Below, piece after piece: positions 23,153 through 35,828 of a DNA stretch of 64,000 nucleotides. The DNA lies in the NCBI GenBank assembly GCA_037355855.1, contig CM074769.1, positions 1,612,001 to 1,676,000 on the forward strand, given 5' to 3'. The notes under the pieces are model-generated. The model was not told where the DNA came from. It saw only the letters and a list, made by a program, of their open reading frames with translations, and did no database searches. The stretch comes from Pseudo-nitzschia pungens. Lineage: Eukaryota; Bacillariophyta; Bacillariophyceae; Bacillariales; Bacillariaceae. The position numbers and the translations under genes were made by a program. How positions within the stretch are numbered: position 1 is the stretch's first letter; the number at the start of each line of letters is the position of its first letter.

Positions 23153-25336
23153 TTATGGTTTCATGGATTTCAGAATGCTTGCCTTCCAAATATCCTTGTT
23201 GCTCTGCAGTTTCTTCAGATCCCCCGGAGTCCGAAAGGTCATTCTGGCCACCTCTCGTTGCGCCGTGGTCCACTTGTCCGCGTCAAAGGCCTCCATAACG
23301 GCCGGGCCGAAATGAGTCGGTGCCACCTCCGGTGGAAACGTCATCATTGATATGGACAAGCCTTCTTCTGAAAAGCCAATCATCGATACCGTCAGCGCGC
23401 CTTCGCCCTTATTTCGTTCAAAAGTTGCCTTGGTTTGTTCCAGAACGTCGTCCTCAAGGACTTTGTAGCTCTGCAAGAACTGTTCGAGCGTAAGCGTCCG
23501 AAATAGGGGCGTTGCCTCCGCCATGTCGATGACCACGAGACAGAACAGTATGGAAAAACCTTTCAGAGACGCCTGAAGCAGGATCTTATGGAGATGCGTG
23601 GCAAAGAGTTCTTTACCCTCTTGCACAATAATGCGAGACGAGGGCTTCGGCGCCGGATATTTTCGCAGCAAGAGGCAACCCTGTTGGTGCAGCATGAAGT
23701 TCAGTCGCAGGCAGTCCGACGAGCAATAGATGACCGACTTGCAAAAGGGGCACTTTCGCTTGTTCAAGTTCTCGTCGCCGCATTTTTCGCCACAAAATTC
23801 ACAACTGGGAGGCTTTCGGGGAGTATCTGTTTGTCCTACGGTTCTTTTATCGTCGAGCATCGCGGTCTCAGTGATATTCTCGACAAGGGGAAGGCACGAA
23901 AACAAAAACGGTGGTCGCTCCTTGACTCGCTCGATCTTGGCACGGATTTCTTCGGCTTTGGACCGAATCGCGGTTCGGGTCAGGGGCAAACGTGCAGAGA
24001 CAAGGACCAACTTTAGAAACTTGGCTAATGGTGCCGCATATCGGTTATCGTTGCAGGCATCGCAAATGTCGCAGCAGTATTCCAGTAACCCGTTGTAGAC
24101 GGCTTTTGCAACGTTGTAATCTATGGGTGCCTGTCGACCCTTCTCATCAAACGGTGTGAGAAGAGCCGAGCTCAATACCACCAGACCCGTGGAAATGTTT
24201 TCGAAAAAATATTTGGTATCAGTAGTGCGTTTCCTGGATGAGTGTTTGAGCAAATAGTTTAGGCACACAGGAACCAAATTGGATGAAACGCAATCGACAC
24301 CGAACTTGCCACTGAGTCGACCGCCCCAGTCATACAATTTCAAAAACAAAAACAGAGTGGAACTAAATCCGCCTTGATACCAGCCGTCGCTGGTCGAATT
24401 TTCCAATAACTTCACAAGGGCGGGTCCCAGCATCAATTCGTGTCCCGGAGCAATAGGGGTGACTGCAAATTCACCCAGCAACGCATGAACAATATTTTTA
24501 TTACTAGCGTTCTTGGTGGGTGATCCATCGTCCTTGTCGCGTGCTATTTTCTTTACTGCTGCGGCTGACCAAGTCTCCGTCACAGTTTTGATCGCCGAGG
24601 CGGAATAGCTCTGACAAAATCCGATAACTTGCATTGAGATTGGTTGCGCATCGCGAGTTGTTTCAAAGTCTCGAATCTCGTCAAGCGCCTCGTTCGGAAT
24701 TCCTCCCATCTCAATAAAAAGGGTTCGAACTAAAAACTGTTTGATCGCCGGTATTTTCAACAAAAAATTAGCCATTTGCGGGTTTCCCGACGTGAGCAGA
24801 TTTCGCAACAAGGCGGAAAAATACAACAGGGATCGGATCCAAGAATCGCGACGCCCAAAAATCTTTCGTTCTTCAAAATTCGATACATCCTCAAAAACTC
24901 CTTGAATATTGTTGACTACCATGTATTGAATTTTTGTTTGAAGGGAAGGAGGCTTCAGATATCCATCGCGGCAAGCGCACCCCACAATGTGCAACCAAAT
25001 GGACGGGCACTGGATCACGTCGGGTTTCCCTGCATCGGGAAGAACGTCCCTAAAATTCTTATTGCTCTGAAGCAAGAATTCCAATACACGGTCAATGGCC
25101 CCGGCTTTCACCAGTGCCGCTCGGTAGTCTTCGTCATTGCATTTTACTTTTGAAATGTCACCTGGGTCGTTTCTCTGGGGCAGTGTGGGTTGTCCTCTAG
25201 CGACCAGAAAGGCTTGGGTTGGGAAGAACTTCCCTTGTGCTATTTCTTCTACTACCTCGTTCGGATCTTGCTCTCCCCAATTTGTTCTAAGGTATTCAGC
25301 AAATGTCGCATTCGTGGTATGGATCGAATTTGCCAT
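23153..25336 (-). CDS. MYND-type zinc-finger protein
   Basis: Single-exon gene for 727 residues. A MYND zinc finger lies at about residues 508-550: CEFC, then C, CPFC, YCSSDC, and a final H-x3-C (MLHQQGC), with the usual Cys/His order. MYND fingers bind short proline-containing peptides and mediate protein contacts. The 500 residues before it are largely alpha-helical in character with many Leu-rich helices, possibly an armadillo-like solenoid, and the last 170 residues form a further unrecognised domain. There is no signal peptide or membrane segment. I do not see a SET domain, so it is unlikely to be a SMYD methyltransferase. Partners and process are unknown. Confidence 0.85.
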   Translation of the reverse strand: MANSIHTTNATFAEYLRTNWGEQDPNEVVEEIAQGKFFPTQAFLVARGQPTLPQRNDPGDISKVKCNDEDYRAALVKAGAIDRVLEFLLQSNKNFRDVLPDAGKPDVIQCPSIWLHIVGCACRDGYLKPPSLQTKIQYMVVNNIQGVFEDVSNFEERKIFGRRDSWIRSLLYFSALLRNLLTSGNPQMANFLLKIPAIKQFLVRTLFIEMGGIPNEALDEIRDFETTRDAQPISMQVIGFCQSYSASAIKTVTETWSAAAVKKIARDKDDGSPTKNASNKNIVHALLGEFAVTPIAPGHELMLGPALVKLLENSTSDGWYQGGFSSTLFLFLKLYDWGGRLSGKFGVDCVSSNLVPVCLNYLLKHSSRKRTTDTKYFFENISTGLVVLSSALLTPFDEKGRQAPIDYNVAKAVYNGLLEYCCDICDACNDNRYAAPLAKFLKLVLVSARLPLTRTAIRSKAEEIRAKIERVKERPPFLFSCLPLVENITETAMLDDKRTVGQTDTPRKPPSCEFCGEKCGDENLNKRKCPFCKSVIYCSSDCLRLNFMLHQQGCLLLRKYPAPKPSSRIIVQEGKELFATHLHKILLQASLKGFSILFCLVVIDMAEATPLFRTLTLEQFLQSYKVLEDDVLEQTKATFERNKGEGALTVSMIGFSEEGLSISMMTFPPEVAPTHFGPAVMEAFDADKWTTAQREVARMTFRTPGDLKKLQSNKDIWKASILKSMKP

Positions 25337-27455
25337 CGTCCGTCTCTCGTTGCTTGTTGTTCATTTGACGCAATGGCACATTGCACACAGAATCCGTAAT
25401 TCTCCCATTCTATTGTTAGAACGAACGAGATACCGGTAACTTACGAGATAACCTTCAAATTATTTAAAGAAGGTACAGTAAGTAATTACCCTACCTTCCG
25501 TACGATTACCGTACCGGTACTAATCCGTTCTCGTACAAGTACAAGTAAGATTACTGGTACTGGTAATATCAGGTAAGATAACCATCACCGTATTCGTTGG
25601 CGCAAACGTAACTTTTTCACGACTAAGACTGAAGGTGATTCTGTTTCTTTACTAGTATTACGCAGTAATCTTACGAAGTACGAAGTAAGGCTTAAGTACT
25701 TCGTATTATTTTTTGGGTCGGAAGAAAAATCAAGAGACAGAAAAAATTCCAGTAAGTGAGGTTACGTACAAGTTCGTACCGGTACGTAAAGTAATCATAC
25801 TGTATTACTGTAATCTTACGTACTGGTACTGTAGTGTACATCAATGCTAGTAAGTAACCTTACTTCGTAATACTAATACTACTAATGACCTTTACTTCCG
25901 AGGAACTCAGAAGCTTCACTTGTGGATGCCGAACTCAGAAGCTTCACTTGTGGATGCCCTGCCTTACCTGACTGTCTCTTCCTAAAGGTATTGTTCGGTT
26001 TTGACTGCCGTATTGGTTGTCAAACCAGCCCACGACCATGTTTTTTTTTTACATACCATGAAACCAGCAGTGAAGGTTTCCTTACGGCGAGTAACACATC
26101 ACCATAATCTAAATCGACTTTTTCATCATACTGCAATAATAAAACAATGTTTTCGCAAGGCGATGATTTATTTTCTCCACCGTAATCATCGCATAATACG
26201 GTGTTTGAACACTACGATCTGATGATTGAATTACCATATTATTCATGAATTATCGAGAATTTAATATGACGGTTCACATTTTTTCTTCAGTTTGCGATCG
26301 GATTGAAGTATTGAAGTACCGGTATTTATCATGTGATACCGGTATTATGGTGATGCATTCTATTCCCCGAGCTAAGGTCCATCACTCTAGTAGCAGTATG
26401 AATAGATATCTTTATTTTTGAACATACTACGTGTAGCATTAAAAATAATAAAAATTTAATTAATTTAAAAGGATAAACGGAGCTTCATCCTCATTTCCGC
26501 GAAAGAAAACAGCACATGGTTGGCTCTCGGAAAAACGTGGTGTGAAACGAAAATCCACGGGAAACGATTCAGACGAAAACTTTGGTACCGTACCTCATAC
26601 CGCAATCCAAATCATTCTTGTTCATCCCGGAACGTTGTGAACTAAGCGGTTTCGTTGGGCATGGAAACGACTCAAAAAGGAATCCTAATGACTGAACGCA
26701 ACCTCTTGTGAACAACTTTCGTGCATCGCACGCAAGTAATTGAAGTGAAGTAAAAGAAAAATTTTGAATGGACTCTCGAATGGCGGTGCGATCACCTATT
26801 ACGTCAACCTGTTTCTGCAATTTAGCTGCGTAACGTTACAGAGAATTGATTGATGAGCAGAATAAGGGATCAAACAAGCACTCATTGCATCGATTACGTC
26901 TGGGTATGTGATACCTCATATTTATGATCGTAATCCTCGTTGTCTTGATAATATTATTTGATTTCGGTACTATGTAATTGCTCCCCGCTCTCTGCTAGGT
27001 CGACGAAGTCCACTGCTTGTGTCTACGCGGACTCACGGACAGCTGTTAGGATTTCCGTACTGACAAATTGACATAATCCAAAAGACGCACAGACTTCTTG
27101 AGTTTTTGTTGATAATCTTCGATACTTTGATTAGTTGATTTCACGCAATCTTGAATGGATACAATTACATGTTAAAGAGTTCTACATAGACAAATAATAT
27201 AAATGGACTAATATGTATGTGGTTGTTAAGTTCTTTATTCTTATTCCAACATGGCCCTTGGTAGGGACGTTAGTAGGGTTTTTTGGTAGGGTTCTTGGTA
27301 GGGTTCTTGGTAGGGACCTTGTAGGGATCTCGGTAGAGATTTGCTTTGCATTCGTGGTAAAATTCTTGTAGATTTTTCATGTAATTCTTGGTTGGGTTCA
27401 TTATACGGGTTCTTGGCAGGATGTTTCAATAGGAAGTATGAACTCCACTGAGGCT
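25337..27455. other. Intergenic region, repeat words and short tandem duplications
   Basis: No gene recognised. About 25430-25880 is exceptionally dense in TACCGTA, ACCGGTA, GTAAGATTAC and TACTTCGTA words. A 28 bp perfect tandem duplication lies at 25903-25958, and GGGTTCTTGGTA-type 12 bp units lie at about 27265-27330, just downstream of the repeat-protein gene. Confidence 0.6.
25903..25958. repeat. Perfect 28 bp tandem duplication
   Basis: The unit starting GAACTCAGAAGCTTCACTTG occurs twice without a mismatch (25903-25930 and 25931-25958), implying a recent duplication. Confidence 0.95.
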
Positions 27456-30400
27456 TTAAATTGTCTTTTCAAGGCATGTATCACATCTCTTCGGGCAGAA
27501 GTGTAGGACGAGATCTCTACCTTTCATTTGCTTCTTACGAACAGCCTTTTCACCACAAAGATTTTTGGGAACACTCTTACAGGTAAATTTCACCTCATCA
27601 ACCTTGAAATCATTCTTGGAGTTCCTGCAGATGCAGCGCAGATCACAGGCTGAAGGACAAGCTTCCCTCACAGTGATTTTTTTCTTTCTATCTTTCTTTT
27701 TACAGCGCTGCCCGGGTTTCTTTGATGCCCAGTCACATGTCTTACTGGGATCGTTATTTAAAATGAAACCTGGGATGTCATCATTACAAACATTTCTCAT
27801 TGTGGGAGCCATAGAAGGTGCTTCACTCCAGAATACACGACATTCTTTTTTACAGGCAAGAGGGCAGTATTCCTTCACTTTTTTCTTCCCTTCATTTTTC
27901 TTGTCCTTCTTCCAGCATCTCTTTTTCTTCTTCTTAAAAACCCAGCCACAATCTTTATTCTTCTTTTTATTGAAGAGGTAGTTCGGTGTATTTACACAAT
28001 TCACAGTTGGTGCAATTGTGTCAATTTTAGTGGGCTCATCAGAAAGAGTGGGTGACAGTGATGGTGCCATTGACAGAGTTGATGGTGTCAATGATGGAAT
28101 AAAACTGGGAGAGGTTGTTGGTGAAGCAGATCTCAATGGTTCACAGGCATCTTTGCACACAAGGGGACAGAAGAATGCAACAGTTTTATCCCTGACGTCA
28201 TCTGTCATTTTGCATCGGCGGACAGGATTATTGGCAGCCCAGGCGCAACTCTTCTTCTCATCTCCATCCAAGCGGAATGCAGGATCATTGGTGCAGTAAA
28301 CAGTGGGAGATGCAGTGGGACCTTTAGATGGGGTGGCACTAGGTACAGTTGATGGTACGTCACTTGGGGCAGAACTGATAGTTGGATCGGAGCTTGGTTG
28401 AGAACTTGGTTGAAGCGAAGGATACCCACTTGGAGTTCTACTAGGTATTTCACTAGGTGGTATGGCCATGACAACATTCTCAAGACCAATTTGCTCAGCA
28501 AGCTCTGTCTCGAGCTCTCCACTCTGAACAAGATCCTCAAGCTTTTCTGTTTCAATAACTGGAATGATTTGACTTACTGGAACAGCAGTGATAGTGATAA
28601 CAACCTTGTAGCAATTAAGACCATCGAGAGAAAGATTATTCTCAACATCAAAATCACAAGCTCGGGGTTCGAGTTGAACATCAACTTGGACATCATCAGT
28701 TATCTCCTTCAATATAATGGGTTCAGTTTCATTCACCAAGACACGACCAAAATTTAACATATATGGATTGTTGAAAATAAAACCCAACTGTTTGAAGACT
28801 GCCTGAAGAACTGCAGCAATAATCTCTTCAAGGCTCTTTGTTGGATTGATTCCTGCATTAATCCAAACTGTTGATGCAGGAGTTTCAGTAGGTGCTGATG
28901 AAGGGCTAGCAGAAGGTAAGGACGATGGAATCTCAGATGGATGAAATGAGGGCATGATGGAAACAGAAGGTTGTGTTGATGGTATGGAGGAAGGAACGTC
29001 TGAAGGAGCATAAGTTTCTCCCTTGAAAGTGGGCTTAAAGCTCAGACTGGGCAGGTTGGTTGGGGTATCAGAGGGTGAAAGGCTTGGCAAAGATGAGCTA
29101 GATGGACCGGATGATGGACGAACAGATAATGATGGAATCCCACTCGGTGCTGATGAACTTGGTTGAGCACTTGGCTTGAAACTTGGTTCAGAACTGGGCT
29201 GGGAGCTTGGCAGGGAGCTGGGCTGAGCGCTAGGCTTGGAGCTAGGTGTAGCGCTAGGCTTGGAGCTGGGTTGAGCGCTAGGCTTGGAGCTGGGCTGAGC
29301 ACTGGGCTTGGAGCTGGGCTGAACACTGGGCTTGGAGCTGGGCTGAACACTAGGCTTGGAGCTGGGCTGAGTGCTAGGCTTGGAGCTGGGCTGAGCGCTA
29401 GGCTTGGAGCTGGGCTGAGCACTGGGTTTGGAGCTGGGCTGAACACTGGGCTTGGAGCTGGGCTGAATACTGGGCTTGGAGCTGGGCTGAACACTAGGGA
29501 TTGAACTCAGTGATGGATTTGAGCTTGGTTTGGATGAAGGCTGATCTGATGGAACTGGGGTTTGTCCATCAACAGATGGCTTTGAGCTCACACTAGGAGA
29601 GCCTGATGGGGAAGCAGATGGCATGGTGCTAGGCTGCACACTAGGTTCAGAACTTGGCAGAGCACTGGGCTGGGAGCTTGGCTTGGAGCTTGGCTTGGAG
29701 CTAGGCTTGGAGCTAGGCTGTGAACTTGGCTTGGAGCTAGGCTTGGAGCTAGGCTGTGAACTTGGCTTGGAGCTAGGCTTGGAGCTAGGCTGTGAACTTG
29801 GCTTGGAGCTGGGCTGAACACTGGGCTTGGAGCTTGGCTTGGAGCTGGGCTGAGTGCTAGGCTTGGAGCTGGGCTGAGCGCTAGGCTTGGAGCTGGGCTG
29901 AGCACTGGGTTTGGAGCTGGGCTGAACACTGGGCTTGGAGCTGGGCTGAACACTGGGCTTGGAGCTGGGCTGAACACTGGGCTTGGAGCTGGGCTGAACA
30001 CTAGGGATTGAACTCAGTGATGGATTTGAGCTTGGTTTGGATGAAGGCTGATCTGATGGAGCTCGGGATTGTCCTTCAAAGGTAGGATTTGTGCTCACAC
30101 TAGGAGAGCTTGATGGGGAAGTAGATGGCTTGGTGCTAGGCTGCACACTAGGTTCAGAACTTGGCAGAACACTGGGCTGGGAGCTAGGCTTGGAGCTGGG
30201 CTGAGTGCTAGGCTTGGAGCTGGGCTGAGCGCTAGGCTGAACACTGGGCTTGGAGCTGGGCTGAACACTGGGCTTGGAGCTGGGCTGAACACTAGGGATT
30301 GAACTCAGTGATGGATTTGAGCTTGGTTTGGATGAAGGCTGATTTGATGGAGCTCGGGTTTGTCCTTCAAAGGTAGGATTTGTGCTCACACTAGGAGAGC

Positions 30401-31472
30401 TTGATGGGGAAGTAGATGGCTTGGTGCTAGGCTGCACACTAGGTTCAGAACTTGGCAGAGCACTGGGCTGGGAGCTTGGCTTGGCGCTAGGTTTAGAACT
30501 AGGCTGTGAACTTGGCTTGGAGCTAGGCTGTGAACTTGGCTTGGAGCTAGGTTTGGAGCTGGGTTGGTCACTGGGTTGGGAACTAGGCTTGGAGCTGGGC
30601 TCACTACTGGGCTGGGAGCTAGGCGCGGAGCTGGGAGAATCTGGAACAAAGTCAACAACTACTTCCCCAAAGGATGCAAACTTTGCTGTCATGGTAACAT
30701 TCACAGTGAGCTTAGTGTCAAGATATGATGCATATTGTGTGGGATAGAGTGGATCTTTGATTCCAATTCTTGCACCTGTCATTCATTTTCCAGCCGAAAA
30801 GAATAGGAATAAATTTTTAGTGTCTAAATCACTAAGAAGTCAGATCATCAGCAAATTCAACTTAGGGATGACGAATGACTTACAGATTCTCACTTGTCCA
30901 CTATCATCTTGCTGATTAGGATCAGGGAAAAACACAGGAACGTTCAGTGTTCCGTCAATATGCTCAATCATAAACTCGGAAATACCTAAACGCAGAAACA
31001 ACAGATGAAAGAATATTTTTGTGAGATGGATCAAAGTTGGCAGCGTGACTATGTTAAACGAAGCAGAGGATACAGATGTCAGGCATCATCCATGCTTCAG
31101 AATGTACATACCAATAACTCCATCTGCTGTTTTGGTGGAGAAGGTTGACACATCAGGTGCTGGATAGTAGTCGGTGCTGATGATATTTTCTGCAGAGCTG
31201 AGAAGAAGCGTTCCTGAGTCGCATGTATCAGCGTTTGATGCACCTCCAAATAGTTCAACTTCGATTGGACCATTTTTTCTAAAAACAGTTGAATGTGCTT
31301 CGAAATAAATCTTTCCATTGAAGGGTTCCAAACCAGTGATTTCTCCAATTGCTGGCCTTGAACCATCCTTTACATTCGGTGAGACAATCTCATACGATCC
31401 AATTGATACCTTGGGAACTGACGCACACCTTCCGACAAAGAGAGAAGATATTAGAAAAGAAAGAAATCTCAT
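27456..31472 (-). CDS. Secreted Pro-Ser repeat protein with four C-terminal Cys-rich modules
   Basis: Three exons, 31472-31112, 30985-30884 and 30775-27456, join to 3,783 nt (1,260 residues); both introns are GT-AG. The N-terminus MRFLSFLISSLFVGRCAS is a signal peptide. About 145 further residues form an unrecognised globular region. Then comes a very long tract of PSSKPSSQPS-type repeats (plus-strand 28880-30640), a ~150-residue globular segment (28430-28860), and four Cys-rich modules at the C-terminus, each with spaced Cys, a C-x-W motif in the first three, and a closing CP-x2-C-x3-C; they recall ShK-like or other small disulfide domains. Such proteins in diatoms are usually extracellular and associated with the cell wall or surface; that role is inference. 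The repeat tract looks prone to length change. Confidence 0.85.
28880..30640 (-). repeat. Pro-Ser coding minisatellite with higher-order blocks
   Basis: The basic unit is 12-24 bp (PSSK, PSSQ, PSVQ, PSAQ). A larger unit is also visible: the segment coding for SPSVSTNPTFEGQ and the following PSSNPSLSSIPSVQ recurs three times (plus strand about 29500-29620, 30000-30120 and 30290-30420), dividing the tract into three blocks. Confidence 0.85.
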
Positions 31473-34400
31473 CGTGCTGACAGATGATGATGTTTCTGGG
31501 TTGAGGCTTGTGATTGGTTGAGTCTTGCCTAGTGGGAAGGCAGGCTACAAGACTGCGTCAATCTTGAAATTAGAAAACTTCGACGCCAACGACTGCCTTC
31601 ACAAGTGGTTTGAGAAAAAAAAAAGAAAACAAAAATACGTGAGAAAAATATTTTAAAATGATTCCGATTAAACACGCGCGAAAATTTTATCACGCGCGAA
31701 TGCGTAAAAAACAAAAAATTGAACATTGACTTTCGACTAGGGACTAACCAAGCCCTTACCCGAAGAAGTCGAGATCAGCCAGGAAAGAAGAATTTCCGCG
31801 ATCAACTCACTCAAGTTTTATTTAAGCCCAAAATATATTGTATGCCCTTCTGAAAAAACTATTAAAAAGGCGTAGATTGTCGGAATGTTTGTTTGGGCAA
31901 TAGTACGAACACAACGAACCACCACTCGAGAAGTCGGCGGAGACCGTGATCAGAAGTAAGGTAACAACCCGCAGCAGCAACACGAGATGCACCGCCGATA
32001 GTCAGGTGGAGAAAAAGCAACAGAAAGAGAACTGTCGCCGACTGATAAACAACTGAGGGAACAGATGTCGCTGACGGAAAACTGTATAGAGAGGCGACTT
32101 GTATCGGTGTTGTTGACTGCTGCAAATACCAGATGTTGAAGACGTACGATCTAACGTAGATTCAGTACTGAATTTTTGACCATCAAATGAACATGTACGG
32201 ATTGAAGAAATGATTTCCTGTTGTGTAGACAAGCAGAGTGCTTGGTAAAAATTACCGTAAGGTTACGGTACGTGTAAATCGCATTCGTAGTATTACGCAC
32301 CGAAAAATTCAATAATGTACGTAATTACTACGTACGAAGTAAGGTCTTATGAGTGCGACCTTACTTCACTTCGTTGTTGCCAACATTATCTTCGGAAGGC
32401 GCGGGGTAAGATTACCGCTATGGTGGCAAGCATTTTGAAACGTTGAAATGACTCTGTCGGAGGGCACAGTAGTACACAGATTTTTTGTTTTTAAAAAAGA
32501 AACAACATTCAACAAAGACACGCAAAAGTGGGCGAAAAAAATTGCTGATTGCTACGCCAAAGTAAATACCATCTCAGTTTCAAAACTTGAATGGTGTTCC
32601 ATAGTCACATACGACATGAACAAAATTATAACAATTTAATAATTTCTCTCAGTCTCCAATCCATTTCACAGAGACAAATCGATATTGGTTCAGTGTGGTG
32701 GAGTAATATTCTATTAAAAATTATGATGCTGTGAAACCTTCCCACGGGATTTTCAAAGTTGTAAGTGAGTAATAAGCTTAAGTGAAGAAATTCGTTAATT
32801 ACACAATGTGGGTCCCTAAATCGGGAAACAAAATTTTGCAACGCAGCAAAAAATGAGATGAGCGGATCATTCCAATGATATTTTATCTTTTTTGACATTT
32901 GATTTGTTTTCACATTTATGCTTCCTCCATTAGTTCACTTTGCATAAGCCAGTGACTACGACTGAACGATGTCATAGAAAGTCAAAAAAGGCTTGTTGAT
33001 GACACGAATAATGACTTTCAACGTGGGAGAATCATCAACAATTGTTCACGCCCGCCGGGATTGAGATCGCTCGGTTCAGTGAACACCAGCGATCAGAAAG
33101 AAGTCGACAGAAAGAAGTCGACTTGATGGGGTTATAATTTGCTCGGTTCTCCATGTTATCACTATGCTCGAATGCGGATGGAACCCGTTCCTGAAATGGA
33201 AGAAAAGAATAAGACCCTTGGTGAAGCGGCACTGCGTGTGAACCAAGCAGCAGACCAATGAAGGCTTTGCAACAGGAGGAGGAAGAAGACGCACCACTAT
33301 TTCCGCCTTGACTTCCCACACGATCGGCGATAAATTCCTTAGTCCTAGACTACTGTCAAAATGCTCTAGTTGTTGAGGACAGAACAAGAACAATCACGTT
33401 CGGCATTCAGCAGCATTCAGCAGACATGCTCGTCTAGGCGCAGCACCTCAACAAAGTCAATTTCATCTTTCTTTTCATTGGGCACACGAAGCTGTGCTGA
33501 TAGATGGTTCAATACAATGAAGAAGGACTCCCGGTCTCAAAGCATATACAACTTCAAACTGCTGCGTGTGGCACTTGGAAAATATGAAAGGATCACTTTT
33601 CAGGAAATCAAAGGCGGGAATTTCAAACAGCATCGAGAATTTGATGATTGTTCTACAAAACTTTCGAAAGAGGATCGATTCAACTTGGCCTTATCTTTCC
33701 AGTTGCATCCAGTGCGCAAACCACAATCATGACCTGTTGAACCACCTTCAAACTGCTCCTCCCGATGTGCAGGACCTAAGGGAGCAGAAAAAGAAATTCT
33801 CTCTCGCAGACTGAGGGAAAATTATTCCCGAAGCACTTGATTTTGTGTTACTGAAGACAACTTCCCCGGTTGGAATAAAATCGATCAAGCAAATAGAACT
33901 GTTCAGGAAGTGCCGAACACTAGTGCCTCGTGAGTTTGCTAACATTCTATTTGCATACCCAGGGTACGCAGTAATGAAGCTGTTCAACGAAGAACAGAAC
34001 AGGAAAGCTAGTGAACCAATGGCGAGGAGGAAGAAGAGCGGACGAGAGAAGAATAAGCAGAAAATGCAATAGTAGCTCGCTCTGAATAGCGCAAAATCTA
34101 GAAGTTCCTCTGATATTGAATATCTTCGTAGTGTTGTGAATCAATTTTTGTTTTCTCAAAAAACGATTATGTTCGAACAAATTTTAATCAATTTACGACA
34201 TTGCTGTTTACGAAGTAGTTCGTTGGTGTCATGTGGTGTGGGTAAGGTTTGGGTGTCAAGATCACTTCCATGAATGAAAAACAAAGCTGATTCTAATACT
34301 GTTCAAAATAGCACCGGACAAGGAACGGACATGTGTTTTGGAACTAATCTAAAGCTCAGTCAAAGTCGAACTGGAGGAGACTCGGAGATCATTTATCTTT

Positions 34401-34870
34401 TCCAAAATATGAGCAACTTATTATCCTCCTGCGATCCCTACTTTACAATTGCAAGTCACTCCATTACCTCTCCCTGTTGACATGCACGATTCCAATTTAC
34501 ATGCTTTTCCGCTACTGATGTCCGGAATGTGTTTCTTCCTCCATTCTGCTGAGGTCTTCCAGCTTTCCTATGATTCTCGCCACAAAATGTGACCATTTTT
34601 TATTTTCTCTTTGCAGCAATTTGCATCTCGTGTAACAGTACAAGCACTTAGATCCCTTAGAGAACGCTCCTGTTAATTCGTAGACTTTTGAATTCATTTG
34701 ACCGTTTCTGATTCCCACGACGCGAACTTCTGCAATCAAAGCTCTATTGATGAACGCAAGCTGCAGACTATAATCGGAAGATGAGTGGCGTAAAAAGCAG
34801 TCCGATGTACTTTCGCCATTCATTGTTAAAAATATTTTCTACACTAAAATGGAAAGAACTCAGTAGAAGT
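31473..34870. other. 3.4 kb intergenic region without recognisable gene
   Basis: Upstream DNA of the repeat-protein gene followed by AT-rich sequence. GGTAAG/CCTTAC words occur at 32250-32420. A plus-strand segment at 33542-34072 reads as protein-like in one frame but is interrupted by an in-frame TGA at 33812 and lacks a good start, so I do not annotate it as a gene. Nothing else stands out. Confidence 0.5.
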
Positions 34871-35828
34871 TTAGAGAATTCCATTCCTCAGATCCATATC
34901 GGGACGTCTTGTAGTCAGTTGATCTTCGGCTCCAGCAGGATCCCATCCAGGAGTAAGTACACTAGGTATTGCGTGGATGATCCCATTTTCGCACATCACG
35001 TCAATGGGATAGGGCGTTCCGTATGTTTGACCGACGTGGCCTATAAGGGCTGTCAATAATTTGGTTTCAATCGGCGTTATTTTCCATTCATTGATCGAAA
35101 AAAGGAAAAACGCATGAAAACAATGTCCGTACCAACAGCATTAACGATATTAGCAAAAACGAATTTAATGCATTGTGTCACATGCTTTGACTGAAACTTT
35201 GAGAGAAAACAGCCTACCGTACAGCATCAGGATAGTACACGACTGGGAGCGTTTTGGATGCATTGACTCAATCTATTAATCCAAACGGCAACCGAAGCAA
35301 ATACCAAAATGTACCCAGAAAATCGCAAGCACCAATTGACTGAAACTCACCGTCATCTGCATAGTGCTTTCGGAATTCGCTCTTGCACGTCAACGAATGG
35401 CCATTGAGAGTTTCGAGTTGGCCCTCAAACTCGTCCGAGTAAACATCTTTCAAAATGATGTGGTACGAGAGGGTTTCCTCGTCTAGGACACCATTGTATT
35501 GCTGGATGGCCGAATTAGTCGGCGCCAACAATGTGTAGGGTCCAATTGCCTTTAGCTTGTTTTCGAGGCCGGACTGTCGGAGGGCAGATTGGAACATGTC
35601 GAAGTTGTCATACTCCTTGATTTCGATTTCTTCATGTCCAATGATAACACCCTCGGGTCCCCAGCATACACTTGGTCCTTCTAGACTTCCGAGTGTGCTC
35701 CAAATATTCATTCGAGCACCAAGTGCAGTGGTCGATTTCACGTTGTTCACAGTCGTCGAGGCCGGCGCAAAAGCAAGGCTGCCAGTGGTGGCAAGAACAG
35801 TTAGAATGGATGTGAATTGGATTTTCAT
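34871..35828 (-). CDS. Plastid-targeted fasciclin (FAS1) domain protein
   Basis: Exon 1 (35828-35351) and exon 2 (35049-34871) join across a 301 bp GT-AG intron to 657 nt, 218 residues. The N-terminus is a signal peptide followed by LAFAPA, the AFAP-type cleavage motif that sends proteins into the diatom plastid. The body is one FAS1 domain: the first conserved box is GPYTLLAPTNSAI, then LSYHIILKDVYS (the H-box region), and in exon 2 the second box NGIIHAIPSVLTP. FAS1 domains mediate adhesion or binding of small ligands; plastid or thylakoid FAS1 proteins exist in algae but their role is poorly known. One domain and no GPI signal fits a soluble organelle protein. Confidence 0.85.

Noticed and set aside
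33542..34072. Possible gene reading into KLFNEEQNRKASEPM
   Set aside because: In-frame TGA at 33812, no good start codon and no recognised domain; may be a pseudogene or chance ORF.
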